The position numbers were made by a program, and so were the translations under genes. Of a DNA stretch of 64,000 bases, positions 38,396 through 46,464 are shown piece after piece (the first letter of the stretch is position 1; each line of letters starts with the position of its first letter). The DNA comes from JAXGXJ01 sp963829545 (GTDB taxonomy: Bacteria; Actinomycetota; Thermoleophilia; RBG-16-64-13). The notes below the pieces were generated by a model. That model was not told the origin of the DNA. It worked only from the letters and a program-made list of their open reading frames with translations, and ran no database searches. The DNA lies in the NCBI GenBank assembly GCA_963829545.1, contig CAWHIX010000009.1, forward strand, positions 162,460-226,459, read 5' to 3'.

Positions 38396-39188
38396 TCAAA
38401 TCACCTTGGTCTCTCGCAGCCGTGCAAGGAGCTGTGTGGCCTTCTCTTCGGGACCGGCTCCCTCCAGGATCTCGCACCGGCCCTCGTGCACGGGAGTCTC
38501 CATCGTGAGGATCTCGAATCGGTTGGTGCCGCCGACCTCTATCCCCAGGTCCGCCGCGCTCCAGGTGGTGATGGGCTTCCGGCCGGCGGACATGAACGCT
38601 TCCACCCCCGGCTCCCGCAGGGAACCGACTTCGTAGGTGGTTGTCACCACGGCCGGACACGGCACTTCCAGCACCTCGTAGCCGTCGGGCAAGGACCTCT
38701 CCACGATGACCTTGTCGCCCTCCAGCCCGACTTTGCGGGCGGCGGTGATGCAGGGTATGCCGAGGAGACCGGCGATGATGGTGCCCACCTGCCCCGTGTT
38801 CGTGTCGGCCGCCTGAAGTCCACACAAGATCAGGTCGTACTGCCCCAGCCTGCCGATGGCAGTGGCGATGGCCGAAGCCGTGAGATGGGTGTCGAAGTCG
38901 TCGAAAGCACCATCCTGCAGGAGCACAAGCTGATCGGCCCCGGCGGCAAGAGACGCGGTGGCCACCGCTTTGACGAGCTTCTTGCCCAGGCTGATCACGG
39001 TGACCGTGGCCTCCTGAGCATCCTTGATCTGAAGAGCGGCCTCAAGGGCACTTTCATCAAAGGGGCTCAGGACCGGCGGGGTCGCTTTCGGCGGGATGGC
39101 GATCTTGTGCTTCGGGATCGATGCGAAAGAGCGACAGGGGGATTTCCGGATCAAGCACCTGCTTCATGCACACGATAATGTTCTTCAA
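38396..39188 (-). CDS. etfB: Electron transfer flavoprotein beta subunit (one frameshift)
   Basis: This is about 263 residues when joined. It begins at TTG 39188 (LKNIIVCMKQVLDPEIPLSLFRIDP) with GAGG five bases upstream, and shifts frame near 39112 by one extra G to KHKIAIPPKATPPVLSPFDESALEAALQIKD. The nucleotide-binding region GQYDLILCGLQAADTNTGQVGTIIAGLLGIPCITAA is typical of EtfB. It is the first gene of the roughly 14-kb operon running to 25352, directly downstream of the promoter at 39341-39370. Whether this ETF is confurcating or simple cannot be told by eye. Confidence 0.92.
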
Positions 39189-39551
39189 CGCTGCCTCGCT
39201 CGTCTGGTAGCAAATGGCCAGTCGATCCTGCGTAGGTAGGTCGAGAAGAGGGGGTCTTCCCTCGTTCATCCGTGTGCCCGAAAAGCTCACCCTCCCCCGC
39301 GGGTTACGTCCCCGGCGCTGCGTCTCCACCGGGACGACATGACATTAACTAAACTTAACTAATCTGTCAAGCGGACGGTGCTCCAGAGCCCTTCCCCCGG
39401 GTCGGCTCACCCACTACAATCAGGACAGCCCCACACCGCAACGGGGGGTTTCACACCGATGCCCCTCCTTTTGGGCAGGGTGCGTGGGCACTACAGCCAG
39501 CAGGCTTCGCGGGCCAAGCCCGTCGAAGCGCGCGTGAAGGGAGTGACGTCC
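39189..39551. promoter_or_regulatory. Divergent control region between the etf operon and the DUF169 operon
   Basis: About 360 bases separating two large catabolic transcription units. Apart from the promoter and repeat at 39341-39371, no gene or other structure stands out. An upstream extension of the DUF169 frame (39378-39551) has no family character and is probably leader. Confidence 0.5.
39341..39370 (-). promoter_or_regulatory. Promoter with operator-like repeat in the spacer, upstream of etfB
   Basis: On the minus strand TTGACA (39365-39370) is separated by exactly 17 bases from TAATGT (39342-39347), a good sigma-70-like promoter pointing at etfB. The spacer and -10 carry a direct repeat of TTAGTTAA (TTAGTTAAGTTTAGTTAA, 39345-39362). 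A repressor bound there would block the polymerase, so this is a candidate operator. The distance to the TTG start gives a leader of about 145 bases. Confidence 0.6.
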
Positions 39552-40298
39552 ATGGATCCACTCACGCTGGACCTGTCCGTCTACAGACGGTTCGGATTCA
39601 CCAGCCCGCCGGTAGGCGTCAGGTTCCTCTTCGAGAAGCCCGAGGGTCTGGAGCGGCTCGACGCGAGGGTGCCTTTCTGCGGGATGGTCGGGGAGGCGCA
39701 AAGGAGAGGGACTGCCTTCTACGTTGACATCGACAACCACGGGTGCCCGCCGGGGACACATGTGGTGGGCTGCGAACTCCCCAAAGCCGTAGAGGGTGGC
39801 AACCTCGGTCCTGAGTTGCGGATCTTCAAGGGGGCCTACGCGAACCGGAGGGCGCTGGCGGCCGCGCCGACCTTCCCCGAGGGCACCGTCAACTACATCG
39901 CGTTTGCCCCGCTCGATGAACTTTCGTACTCCCCCGACCTCTTCATCATCCTCACCGACACCACGAGCCAGGCGGAGATCCTACTCAGGGCGCTCAGCTA
40001 CACGACCGGCAAGGTGCTGACCAGCAAGATGACCAGCGTGCTGGGCTGCGCCTGGCTCTACGCCTACCCGTACCTGTCGGGAGAGGTCAACTACCTCACC
40101 ACCGGGATCGGCTTCGGCATGAAGGTGCAGAAAGTATTCCCCGAAGGCAGGCAGCTGATATCGATCCCCTACGATTGGCTGCCGGTGATCACCCTCAATC
40201 TGCAGGAGATGGAATGGGTTCCTCCGTCGTACTCGGGCGAGGACCCCGAGTTCGATAAGAGGCTGTTCGCCCGATTCGGGTTCTCTCTCGAGTCCTGA
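39552..40298 (+). CDS. DUF169 family protein (paralogue 3)
   Basis: This 248-residue DUF169 protein has TSPPVGVRFLFEKPEGLERLD, Cys43 (PFCGMV), Cys65 (HGCPPGTHVVGCELP), SYSPDLFIILTDTTSQAEILLRA and GCAWLYAYPYLSGEVNY. It is a clear paralogue of the pair at 13951-15448, with the three cysteine regions conserved. The start at ATG 39552 follows AAGGGAG. It heads the plus-strand operon containing the second FAD-FeS-FAD triad, mirroring its association with TRAP, SDR and cupin genes in the first operon. Function unknown. Confidence 0.87.
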   Translation: MDPLTLDLSVYRRFGFTSPPVGVRFLFEKPEGLERLDARVPFCGMVGEAQRRGTAFYVDIDNHGCPPGTHVVGCELPKAVEGGNLGPELRIFKGAYANRRALAAAPTFPEGTVNYIAFAPLDELSYSPDLFIILTDTTSQAEILLRALSYTTGKVLTSKMTSVLGCAWLYAYPYLSGEVNYLTTGIGFGMKVQKVFPEGRQLISIPYDWLPVITLNLQEMEWVPPSYSGEDPEFDKRLFARFGFSLES

Positions 40299-40324
40299 CG
40301 GGATGGCTGCACGCGCGTGGACCC

Positions 40325-40343
40325 GAAGCCGGCAACCGGCTTC
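40325..40343. promoter_or_regulatory. Short intercistronic hairpin
   Basis: GAAGCCGG (40325-40332) and CCGGCTTC (40336-40343) form an exact 8-bp stem with a 3-base loop, between the DUF169 gene and the FAD oxidase gene of the same operon. It may modulate relative expression; it lacks a T-run. Confidence 0.4.
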
Positions 40344-40385
40344 AGAAGCACCTCATGTCAATCGGTCTCTGGGAAGGCAGGAGGA

Positions 40386-41852
40386 ATGGTTACGGAGAAC
40401 GGATTAGCAAAGGTCGCGGGAAGAGAGAATGTCAGTGGGGATGCGGCCACCCTCGAGGCCTATGCCGGCGATCTGAGCTTCGTCGGTAGGGTGCGTCCCC
40501 AGTTCGTGGTCAAGGTCGGGGATCTGCAGACGGTCCAAGAGTTGGTGGCTCTGGCCAAAGAGACGAACACCCCCCTTGTCCCCGTGAGCTCGGGCGGTCC
40601 CCACTTCTATGGCGACACCGTCCCTTCGAGGGGCGACGCGGTCATCGTCGACCTGAGCGGCATGAAGAAGGTCGACCTGATCGATCCCTTCGAGCGCGTC
40701 GCCTCCATGGTCGAACCGGGGGTGACCTTCGGGGAACTCATCCCGGCTGTGGCCAAGGAGGGGCTGCGCCTGAACATGCCCCTGCAGCCCCGCGCGACCA
40801 AGTCGGTCGTCGGCAGCATGCTCTCTCGGGAGCCGGTGATCATGCCCCACTACCACTGGGACATCTCCGACCCCATCGGTTCGACCGAGGTGGTCTTCGG
40901 TACGGGCGACATGTTCCGCACCGGAGCGGCCGCGGGCCCCGGCAACATCGCCCAGCAGCGGGCCGGGGGCGGCGTGCAGAAGGAAGCGGCCGGCCCCTCG
41001 GCCATGTCGCTCCACCGCCTCCTGCAGGGGGCCCAGGGGACCATGGGTATCGTGACCTGGGCCTCGGTCAGATGTGAGCTGATCCCTGAGAGGGAGCAGC
41101 CCTCCTTCATCGCCTCGAACGACGTGGCCAAGCTCCTGGAAGCGGCTCGATGGCTGATCCGTCTGAGACTCGGCAACGAGCTGCTCATCCTGAGCGCTGC
41201 GGACTTCGCCGCCCTCATGGCAGAGGACGACGGCGCCTATGCGCGGCTGATCGCCAAGCTGCCGCCGTGGATCCTCTTCTTCAACCTGGGCGCCTACAAG
41301 TACCTCACCGACATGAGGATGGAGGGCCAGATCCAGGACACTCGGGAGCTACTGCAGCGGCTCAGCATGCAGACCGTGCAGAACATCGGCGGGGTGGCCG
41401 CGGGCGAGTTCCTGGAGGCCATCCGGCGTCCTTCCGGCGAGCCCTACTGGAAGCTCCGCCGGCAGGGTGGTTGCCAGGACGTCTACTTCCTCACCACCAA
41501 CGCGAAGATCCCCGGGCTGGTCAAGGTGATGACCGACGCCGCCGACGCGGCCGGCTACCGCTCCGACAAGATGGGCGTCTACCTGCAACCCGCCGTCCAG
41601 GGCACCAGCTGCCACGTCGAGTTCAATCTCTTCTACGACCCGGCCGACCAGGCCGAGGCCCGCGTAGTGAGGGGCCTCGCCACGAGCGCCATCCAGCCGC
41701 TCATGAACGCCGGGGCCTTCTTCTCGCGACCGTTCGGCGAAGCGGCCAGGCAGATCATGAACCGGGATGCGGCGCAGGTCGAGGCCTTGAAGAAGTTCAA
41801 GGCCATCGTCGACCCGGCCGGCATCCTCAATCCCGGCAAACTGTGCTTCTAG
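40386..41852 (+). CDS. FAD-linked oxidase (PCMH-type), short paralogue of 35872-37347
   Basis: This intact 488-residue flavoprotein has VKVGDLQTVQELVALAKETNTPLVPVSSGGPHFYG, VIVDLSGMKKVDLIDPFERVASMVEPGVTFGEL and the end IVDPAGILNPGKLCF. It is paralogous over its whole length to the product of 35872-37347, including RLLQGAQGTMGIVTWASV and QPAVQGTSCHVEFNLFYDPADQAE. The ATG at 40386 is only a base or two from GGAGG, so the true start could be slightly different; GAAGG further upstream gives better spacing. It is followed after 17 bases by the Fe-S gene, the same order as in the minus-strand triad. Confidence 0.9.
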   Translation: MVTENGLAKVAGRENVSGDAATLEAYAGDLSFVGRVRPQFVVKVGDLQTVQELVALAKETNTPLVPVSSGGPHFYGDTVPSRGDAVIVDLSGMKKVDLIDPFERVASMVEPGVTFGELIPAVAKEGLRLNMPLQPRATKSVVGSMLSREPVIMPHYHWDISDPIGSTEVVFGTGDMFRTGAAAGPGNIAQQRAGGGVQKEAAGPSAMSLHRLLQGAQGTMGIVTWASVRCELIPEREQPSFIASNDVAKLLEAARWLIRLRLGNELLILSAADFAALMAEDDGAYARLIAKLPPWILFFNLGAYKYLTDMRMEGQIQDTRELLQRLSMQTVQNIGGVAAGEFLEAIRRPSGEPYWKLRRQGGCQDVYFLTTNAKIPGLVKVMTDAADAAGYRSDKMGVYLQPAVQGTSCHVEFNLFYDPADQAEARVVRGLATSAIQPLMNAGAFFSRPFGEAARQIMNRDAAQVEALKKFKAIVDPAGILNPGKLCF

Positions 41853-41869
41853 GGGAAGGGACCATAAAG

Positions 41870-43125
41870 ATGGCGCTCAAGGATTTTCAAGCTGAGATGG
41901 AGTCGTGCTGCCGCTGCTCGGCCTGCAAGTTCGTTCCCTTGGAGCAGATCACCGGCCAGGAATACTCCAATTGCTGCCCCAGCATCTCCCGCTATGACTG
42001 GCATTCGCACTCGGGCGGCGGGCGCATGGGCTTCGGCCTGGGCCTCGTACACGGCAGAGTGGAATACACGCCCAAGACGGCGGAGGTGATCTACAACTGC
42101 AACCTGTGCGGTGCCTGCGATGTCTCCTGCAAGTACGGCATGGAGTTCGACGTCCTCGAGCCCCTCTACGCGATGCGCGAAGAGTGTGTCAGGAGCGGGC
42201 AGACGAACCCGGTATGGGACAGGCTCGTCGAGACCATGAAGAAGCAGGGCCCCACGATCTTGGGAGCGACCGGCAAGAAGGGCGAGTGGTCCAAGGACCT
42301 GGAGGTCAAGGACTACACCCGCGAGAAGGCCGCGGTGATCTACCACGCCGGGTGTCTCGCGAGCCATGACGAGGCGAGCGGCAGGGTGGCCAAGGCCGCC
42401 GTGTCCCTCCTCGGCAAAGCCGGGGTCGACGTCGGTATCGCCAAGGACCGCGAGCTCTGCTGCGGCGGCCGTGCCTACGAGATGGGCTACGCCGACGAGG
42501 CTCTCCAGCAGGCGGAACTCAATCTCGCCCGCTTCAAGGAGTCCGGAGCGACCGACCTGGTGACCGGCTGTGCCCACTGCTACCAGTACTACAAGGTGCT
42601 CTATCCAAAGCTGGGGCTCGACCTAGGTTGAAGGTCTGGCACATCACCGAGTACCTGGCTCAGCTGGTCGAGGAAGGCAAACTCAAGCCCACAAAGCCCG
42701 TGGACATGACCGTCACCTACCACGACCCCTGCCATCTGGGCCGCTTGAGCGAGCCCTGGATCGCGTGGAAAGGCGTGCAGCGCGAACGGCACATGCGCGT
42801 GTACGACCCGCCGCGCACCCTGCGCCGCGGGACCTACGGGGTCTACGAGCCGCCGCGCGATCTCCTCAAGAGCATCCCCGGAGTGAAGCTCGTGGAGATG
42901 GAGAGGATCCGTGAATACGCCTGGTGCTGCGGTGCCGGCGGCGGGGTCAGGGAGACCAACCCCGAGTTCGCCGAGTGGACCGCCGCCGAGAGGATGCAAG
43001 AGGCGGAGTCGAGCGGGGCGGAGGCCCTCGTCACCGCCTGTCCTCATTGCGTGCAGAACCTGGCAGGCATCGGTGGCGACCTCAAGGTCTACGACGTCGT
43101 CGAGATCCTGGACAAAGCGATTTAG
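41870..43125 (+). CDS. Fe-S oxidoreductase with two CCG domains (GlcF/HdrD-like), one frameshift
   Basis: This is about 418 residues when joined, a paralogue of 34593-35870. N-terminal motifs CCRCSACKFVP...CCPS and CNLCGACDVSCKYGME; first CCG domain AGCLASHD, RELCCGGRAYEMG, TGCAHCYQYYKVLYPK; second DPCHLGRLSEPW, AWCCGAGGGVRET, TACPHC. A one-base deletion near 42622 (LGLDLG to LKVWHITEYL) creates an apparent stop at 42629. The second N-terminal site (CNLCGACDVSCK) is a more complete [4Fe-4S] motif than in its paralogue (CMMDGSCDIACK), a possible functional difference. Confidence 0.88.
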
Positions 43126-43138
43126 GGGGCGTCGAGAC

Positions 43139-44680
43139 ATGGGACTCAGCAAAGAGCACTACAGCGCCTTTGAGGCCGTCGTCGGGCCGGAGAACATCTC
43201 CGACGACCCGGTAGATCTGGATGCCTGGGCCTGGCGCTCGGGCATGTTCGCCCTGGCGCAGGACTTCAAGCCCCGCTTCGAAGCCATCCTCATGCCGGGG
43301 AGCACCGAAGAGGTGCAGGCCATCGTGTGGCTGTGCAACGCCTTCGGGGTCCAGTTCAAGGCCTCGAGCACCGGTTGGGGCGTCTACTGCGACGCCGGCG
43401 GGCCGGGCTGCATCAAGCTCGACATGCGCCGCATGAACCGGATCATCGAGATCAACGAGGAGAACATGTACGCCGTCGTGGAGCCGTACGTGATCCACGC
43501 TCAGCTCCAGGCGGAGCTCATGAAGAGAGGCTTCTGCTGCAACGTCAATGGGGCGGGAGGTATCACTTCAGCGATGCCCCTGGCTGCTCACGAAGGCATC
43601 GGTCACATGAGCGGCACCTGCAGCATCAGCGAGAGGAACCAGTTGGCCTTGGAGTGGGTCACCCCGGAGGGCGAGGTCATCCAGACCGGCTCCCTGGCGG
43701 CCCTCGGTGAGTGGTTCTGCGCTGATGGACCCGGCCCCTCTTTGCGGGGCGTCGTCCGCGGGAACGTGATGCCTCTGGGCGGACTGGGCGTCTACACCAA
43801 GGCGGCTCTCAAGATCTACCACTGGGGCGGCCCGCCGACCATGGAGGTCGAAGGCGTCTCGCCCGACTACGTCGCGAAGATCCCGGCGACCATGATGCTC
43901 AGATACCTCTCCTGGCCCGACGAGGACGGCCGGCAGGCCGGCATGCAGAAGCTCGCAGAGAGCGAGATCGCCTTCGGCACCATGGGCTTCAACCCCAACA
44001 TGGTGGCGGCGAACATCGCCACCAACAACGAGCAGGAACTCGTCCTCGCGGAACAGTTCGGGAAGGAGATCGTCGGCCCAGGTATCTGCGTCGTCATCGT
44101 CGGGAACTCACCTCGCGACTTCGAGTACAAGAAGGCGGTGCTCGAGCAGATCATCGAAGATACCAAGGCGAAGTCGCTCGAGGCGGTAGAGGAGGGCGAC
44201 GTGCACGACTCCTTCGTGTGGCGTTTCATCCGGGTCACCGCTTCCATACGCGAGACCATGCGGGCCACGGGAGTGTTCGGCGGGGAGGTCTTCGGGACCG
44301 ACTCCTACCGGGTGCAGCGGAATTCGGTCCAGCATTCGCGCGTCTCAAAGAAGGACCTCATCGATGGCGATCTGGTCTACCCCGACAACGTGGATCCTTT
44401 CATCACTTCCTTGGAGCAGGGTCAACTCACCCATGCCGAAGTGCTCCTGCGCTGGACCCCCGCTCCGGATGTGGCGGCCGGCGCCCTGGAGTACGTGGGC
44501 AAGGCCAACGCGAGCACGGTGAACGGCTTCCATGGCCTGCCGCACCATCTGTTCGGTGACGGAGGCCACGATTTCTTCGGGCCGCACAGCACGAACTACA
44601 CGCACTGGCTGCGGAGCATCAAGAGGAGCTTCGATCCCAACGGCGTGTCGGAGGCGAGCAACCACATAACGGCCAAGTAG
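43139..44680 (+). CDS. FAD-linked oxidase (PCMH-type), large paralogue of 32945-34558
   Basis: This intact 513-residue flavoprotein has FEAILMPGSTEEVQAIVWLCNAFGVQFKA, IKLDMRRMNRIIEINEENMYAVVEPYVIHAQLQ, LALEWVTPEGEVIQTGS and DGPGPSLRGVVRGN. It parallels the product of 32945-34558 throughout. AGGGGG precedes the ATG at 43139, 13 bases after the Fe-S gene. It is the last gene of the operon, followed by a classical terminator. Together with the preceding two genes it makes the second dehydrogenase triad, which has no ETF genes of its own and so may share the divergent etfAB. Confidence 0.9.
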   Translation: MGLSKEHYSAFEAVVGPENISDDPVDLDAWAWRSGMFALAQDFKPRFEAILMPGSTEEVQAIVWLCNAFGVQFKASSTGWGVYCDAGGPGCIKLDMRRMNRIIEINEENMYAVVEPYVIHAQLQAELMKRGFCCNVNGAGGITSAMPLAAHEGIGHMSGTCSISERNQLALEWVTPEGEVIQTGSLAALGEWFCADGPGPSLRGVVRGNVMPLGGLGVYTKAALKIYHWGGPPTMEVEGVSPDYVAKIPATMMLRYLSWPDEDGRQAGMQKLAESEIAFGTMGFNPNMVAANIATNNEQELVLAEQFGKEIVGPGICVVIVGNSPRDFEYKKAVLEQIIEDTKAKSLEAVEEGDVHDSFVWRFIRVTASIRETMRATGVFGGEVFGTDSYRVQRNSVQHSRVSKKDLIDGDLVYPDNVDPFITSLEQGQLTHAEVLLRWTPAPDVAAGALEYVGKANASTVNGFHGLPHHLFGDGGHDFFGPHSTNYTHWLRSIKRSFDPNGVSEASNHITAK

Positions 44681-44695
44681 CAGACAACGGGGTGA

Positions 44696-44722
44696 GGGCT
44701 GCGCCTCGAGCGCAGCCCTTTT
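44696..44722 (+). terminator. Rho-independent terminator of the DUF169/dehydrogenase operon
   Basis: GGGCTGCGC (44696-44704) pairs with GCGCAGCCC (44710-44718) around CTCGA and is followed directly by TTTT (44719-44722): a textbook intrinsic terminator 15 bases after the last stop codon. Confidence 0.9.
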
Positions 44723-44728
44723 CGGAAG

Positions 44729-44752
44729 GCGGCGCGGTGCGGACCGCGCCGC
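44729..44752 (-). terminator. Second hairpin serving the convergent cupin gene
   Basis: GCGGCGCGGT (44729-44738) pairs with ACCGCGCCGC (44743-44752) around GCGG. It lies just past the stop of the minus-strand cupin gene ending at 44768 and next to the plus-strand terminator. Confidence 0.6.
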
Positions 44753-44767
44753 GCCGTGCAATACCCG

Positions 44768-45793
44768 CTATCTCCCCCCGCGGTACTTCTCGACGCCTTC
44801 GCCCATGGGCCACGACATTATTAGAGCGACCGGCCTGCTGATGTTGCGAACGATCAGCGGTCCCTGAGACACGTCCGGCGGGATGTAAGCCCAGAAGCCC
44901 TTGTTGATGACGTGCTTCTCCCCGCCTATCCATAGCTCCGCCTCTGCGCAGAGGTCGGTGAGGTCGTCGTAGTTGTAGGCGACGCAGGCGATGGTGCTGC
45001 CGTGGGGCAGCGCGTGCGCGTCCATGATGAGTTGGCCGGTCTTGGAAGTGTCACCGGGAAGCAGCCACCTGGTGTCGCACCCGAACTCAGCGTCGGGGAT
45101 GATCGTCTGGTCGATGTAGGCCATCGGACGGCTGTGGACCGGGTCGGGAGGGCGCATGTAGTCGGGCCGCTCGATGCCCGGGTCGGTGCCATAGACCAGG
45201 TACCGTGCGTACTTCGACTCGCGTGGGTCGACAACCCGGGCAGGCGGTCCGGCCTTCTCCTCCTGTTCGGCGTGCCCGATCTTGTCATCATCCCCCATGG
45301 TGTATACGCCACCCGGCCCCGACGTCCAGTGCAGCGTCGGCCGGGTATGGATCTGGCTGCGCACGCCGCTGCGGAATACCGGCATGTGCGGCACGTCGGC
45401 GGGGACGTAGGCCACCCAGCTCGACTCCAGCGGGATGATCTCGTCGTCGATCTGCATCCCCATGGGACCGATGTCGGCGGGATCATCTGGGTTCGCGCCC
45501 CACCAGGACAGGAGTTCCGGAAAGCCGTGGGCGTGGGGGAACATGCTTGGGGTGGAGAACCCCTCCGCGGCCAACTGCTCCCACATCACCTGGTTGGGGT
45601 GCTCGGGCGGCCACATCCAGGTGGTCTCACCGTAGTAGGCGCCAGGAATCACGTCCTCGTCGATCCAGTGGACGTGCTCCATGGGGATGCGCCTGCCCAT
45701 GGCGGCCAGCCGGTCCCGCTGTTCCGGGGTCGGAGGCGGGAGCAGATGTCGCTTCTCGAGCGTCGTGCAGATGTACTTGTCGTACTGTCCCAT
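44768..45793 (-). CDS. Double-cupin protein
   Basis: This 341-residue protein has two cupin-like halves. The first has HAHGFPELLSWWGANPDD, IPLESSWVAYVPADVPHMPVFR; the second has AHALPHGSTIACVAYNYDD, AEAELWIGGEKHVINKGFWAYIPPDVSQGPLIVRNI. The opening MGQYDKYI resembles SQYDKHVI of the cupin at 13436 and QYAKYV of that at 20192. The His pair typical of metal binding is clearer in the first half (HAH, PH) than in the second. The start at 45793 follows GAGGAAG. It is transcribed alone; a possible promoter with CTTAGTTTGATATAAG lies at 45838-45866. Function unknown. Confidence 0.75.
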   Translation of the reverse strand: MGQYDKYICTTLEKRHLLPPPTPEQRDRLAAMGRRIPMEHVHWIDEDVIPGAYYGETTWMWPPEHPNQVMWEQLAAEGFSTPSMFPHAHGFPELLSWWGANPDDPADIGPMGMQIDDEIIPLESSWVAYVPADVPHMPVFRSGVRSQIHTRPTLHWTSGPGGVYTMGDDDKIGHAEQEEKAGPPARVVDPRESKYARYLVYGTDPGIERPDYMRPPDPVHSRPMAYIDQTIIPDAEFGCDTRWLLPGDTSKTGQLIMDAHALPHGSTIACVAYNYDDLTDLCAEAELWIGGEKHVINKGFWAYIPPDVSQGPLIVRNISRPVALIMSWPMGEGVEKYRGGR

Positions 45794-45837
45794 CTTCCTC
45801 TGCCTCCCGACCGGTCGTATCCGCAGACGCTACCCTG

Positions 45838-45866
45838 CTTACTTATATCAAACTAAGTGCTCTGGC
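45838..45866 (-). promoter_or_regulatory. Candidate promoter/operator of the double-cupin gene
   Basis: On the minus strand TTGCCA is followed 15 bases later by TATAAG. Between and across them lies CTTAGTTTGATATAAG, an imperfect palindrome resembling the TTAGTTAA sites elsewhere. The spacer is short for a sigma-70 promoter, so confidence is limited. Confidence 0.4.
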
Positions 45867-46037
45867 AAGGCTGATTCTTCACTTGCCGGCAATGCGCTCC
45901 TGTTAAGATGTGCGGAGGAGCAGCATGATCATCGGCCGTGGGCGTAGAGCTGCGCGGTCGTTTTCCGATGGAGCCGACGATCGCCGGGGCAGAAGGGGCG
46001 GGTAGTAGATGGGTGGAGAGACGATCGGTATTGTTTC

Positions 46038-46358
46038 ATGGTGCTCTTGATCGGGGCGCTGCTGGCCGCGGTGTTCTTCATACCGCGCTTTCTCACGAGC
46101 AGAGCGGTACGGGTGGTCGTATCCATATTCCGCCAGCACAAGGCGACCAGCCTCACCACGGCAGCTACGCTGGAGGAGCTTGGACTGGGTCCGAAGGGTC
46201 TTCGCGAAAAGATGTTCAGGTCCCGTGACTACAAACCCTATGCTCTGCGCATGCTCGTGCAGGCGGACATAATCAGGGCGACCGAAGAGGGCAAGGTGTA
46301 CCTCTCCGAAGAGGCTCTCGAGCACTCGCCGACGAAGGATTTCGCCAGAATCAAGTAG
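46038..46358 (+). CDS. Small hypothetical protein with N-terminal membrane helix
   Basis: This 106-residue protein has an N-terminal hydrophobic segment (VLLIGALLAAVFFIPRFL) followed by a soluble part (LEELGLGPKGLREKMFRSRDYKPYALRMLVQADIIRATEEGKVYLSEEALEHSP) whose helix-helix-strand pattern resembles a small winged-helix fold. I do not recognise a named family. Coding is supported by a hairpin terminator right after the stop and by sensible codon use; there is no strong Shine-Dalgarno. It stands alone between the double cupin and the CoA-transferase gene. Confidence 0.6.
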   Translation: MVLLIGALLAAVFFIPRFLTSRAVRVVVSIFRQHKATSLTTAATLEELGLGPKGLREKMFRSRDYKPYALRMLVQADIIRATEEGKVYLSEEALEHSPTKDFARIK

Positions 46359-46361
46359 CTT

Positions 46362-46385
46362 CGCTGCCCCTTTCCGGGGGCGGCG
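46362..46385. terminator. Stem-loop after the small hypothetical gene
   Basis: CGCTGCCCC (46362-46370) pairs with GGGGCGGCG (46377-46385, one G-T pair) around TTTCCG, four bases after the stop codon at 46358. Confidence 0.55.
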
Positions 46386-46464
46386 ACCTGTCTCGACCCG
46401 GCCCGACGGCCGGCGTCCCTCTCCTGGTGCTAGTCGATTCCTCCTCCGGCCGCGCGGGCAGCTG

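Noticed and set aside
13436..44680. Assigning the island to the complete gallate-phloroglucinol pathway
   Set aside because: The transhydroxylase-like enzyme and several SDRs fit superficially, but I see no dihydrophloroglucinol cyclohydrolase or matched downstream enzymes, and the Mo enzyme is in a separate operon.
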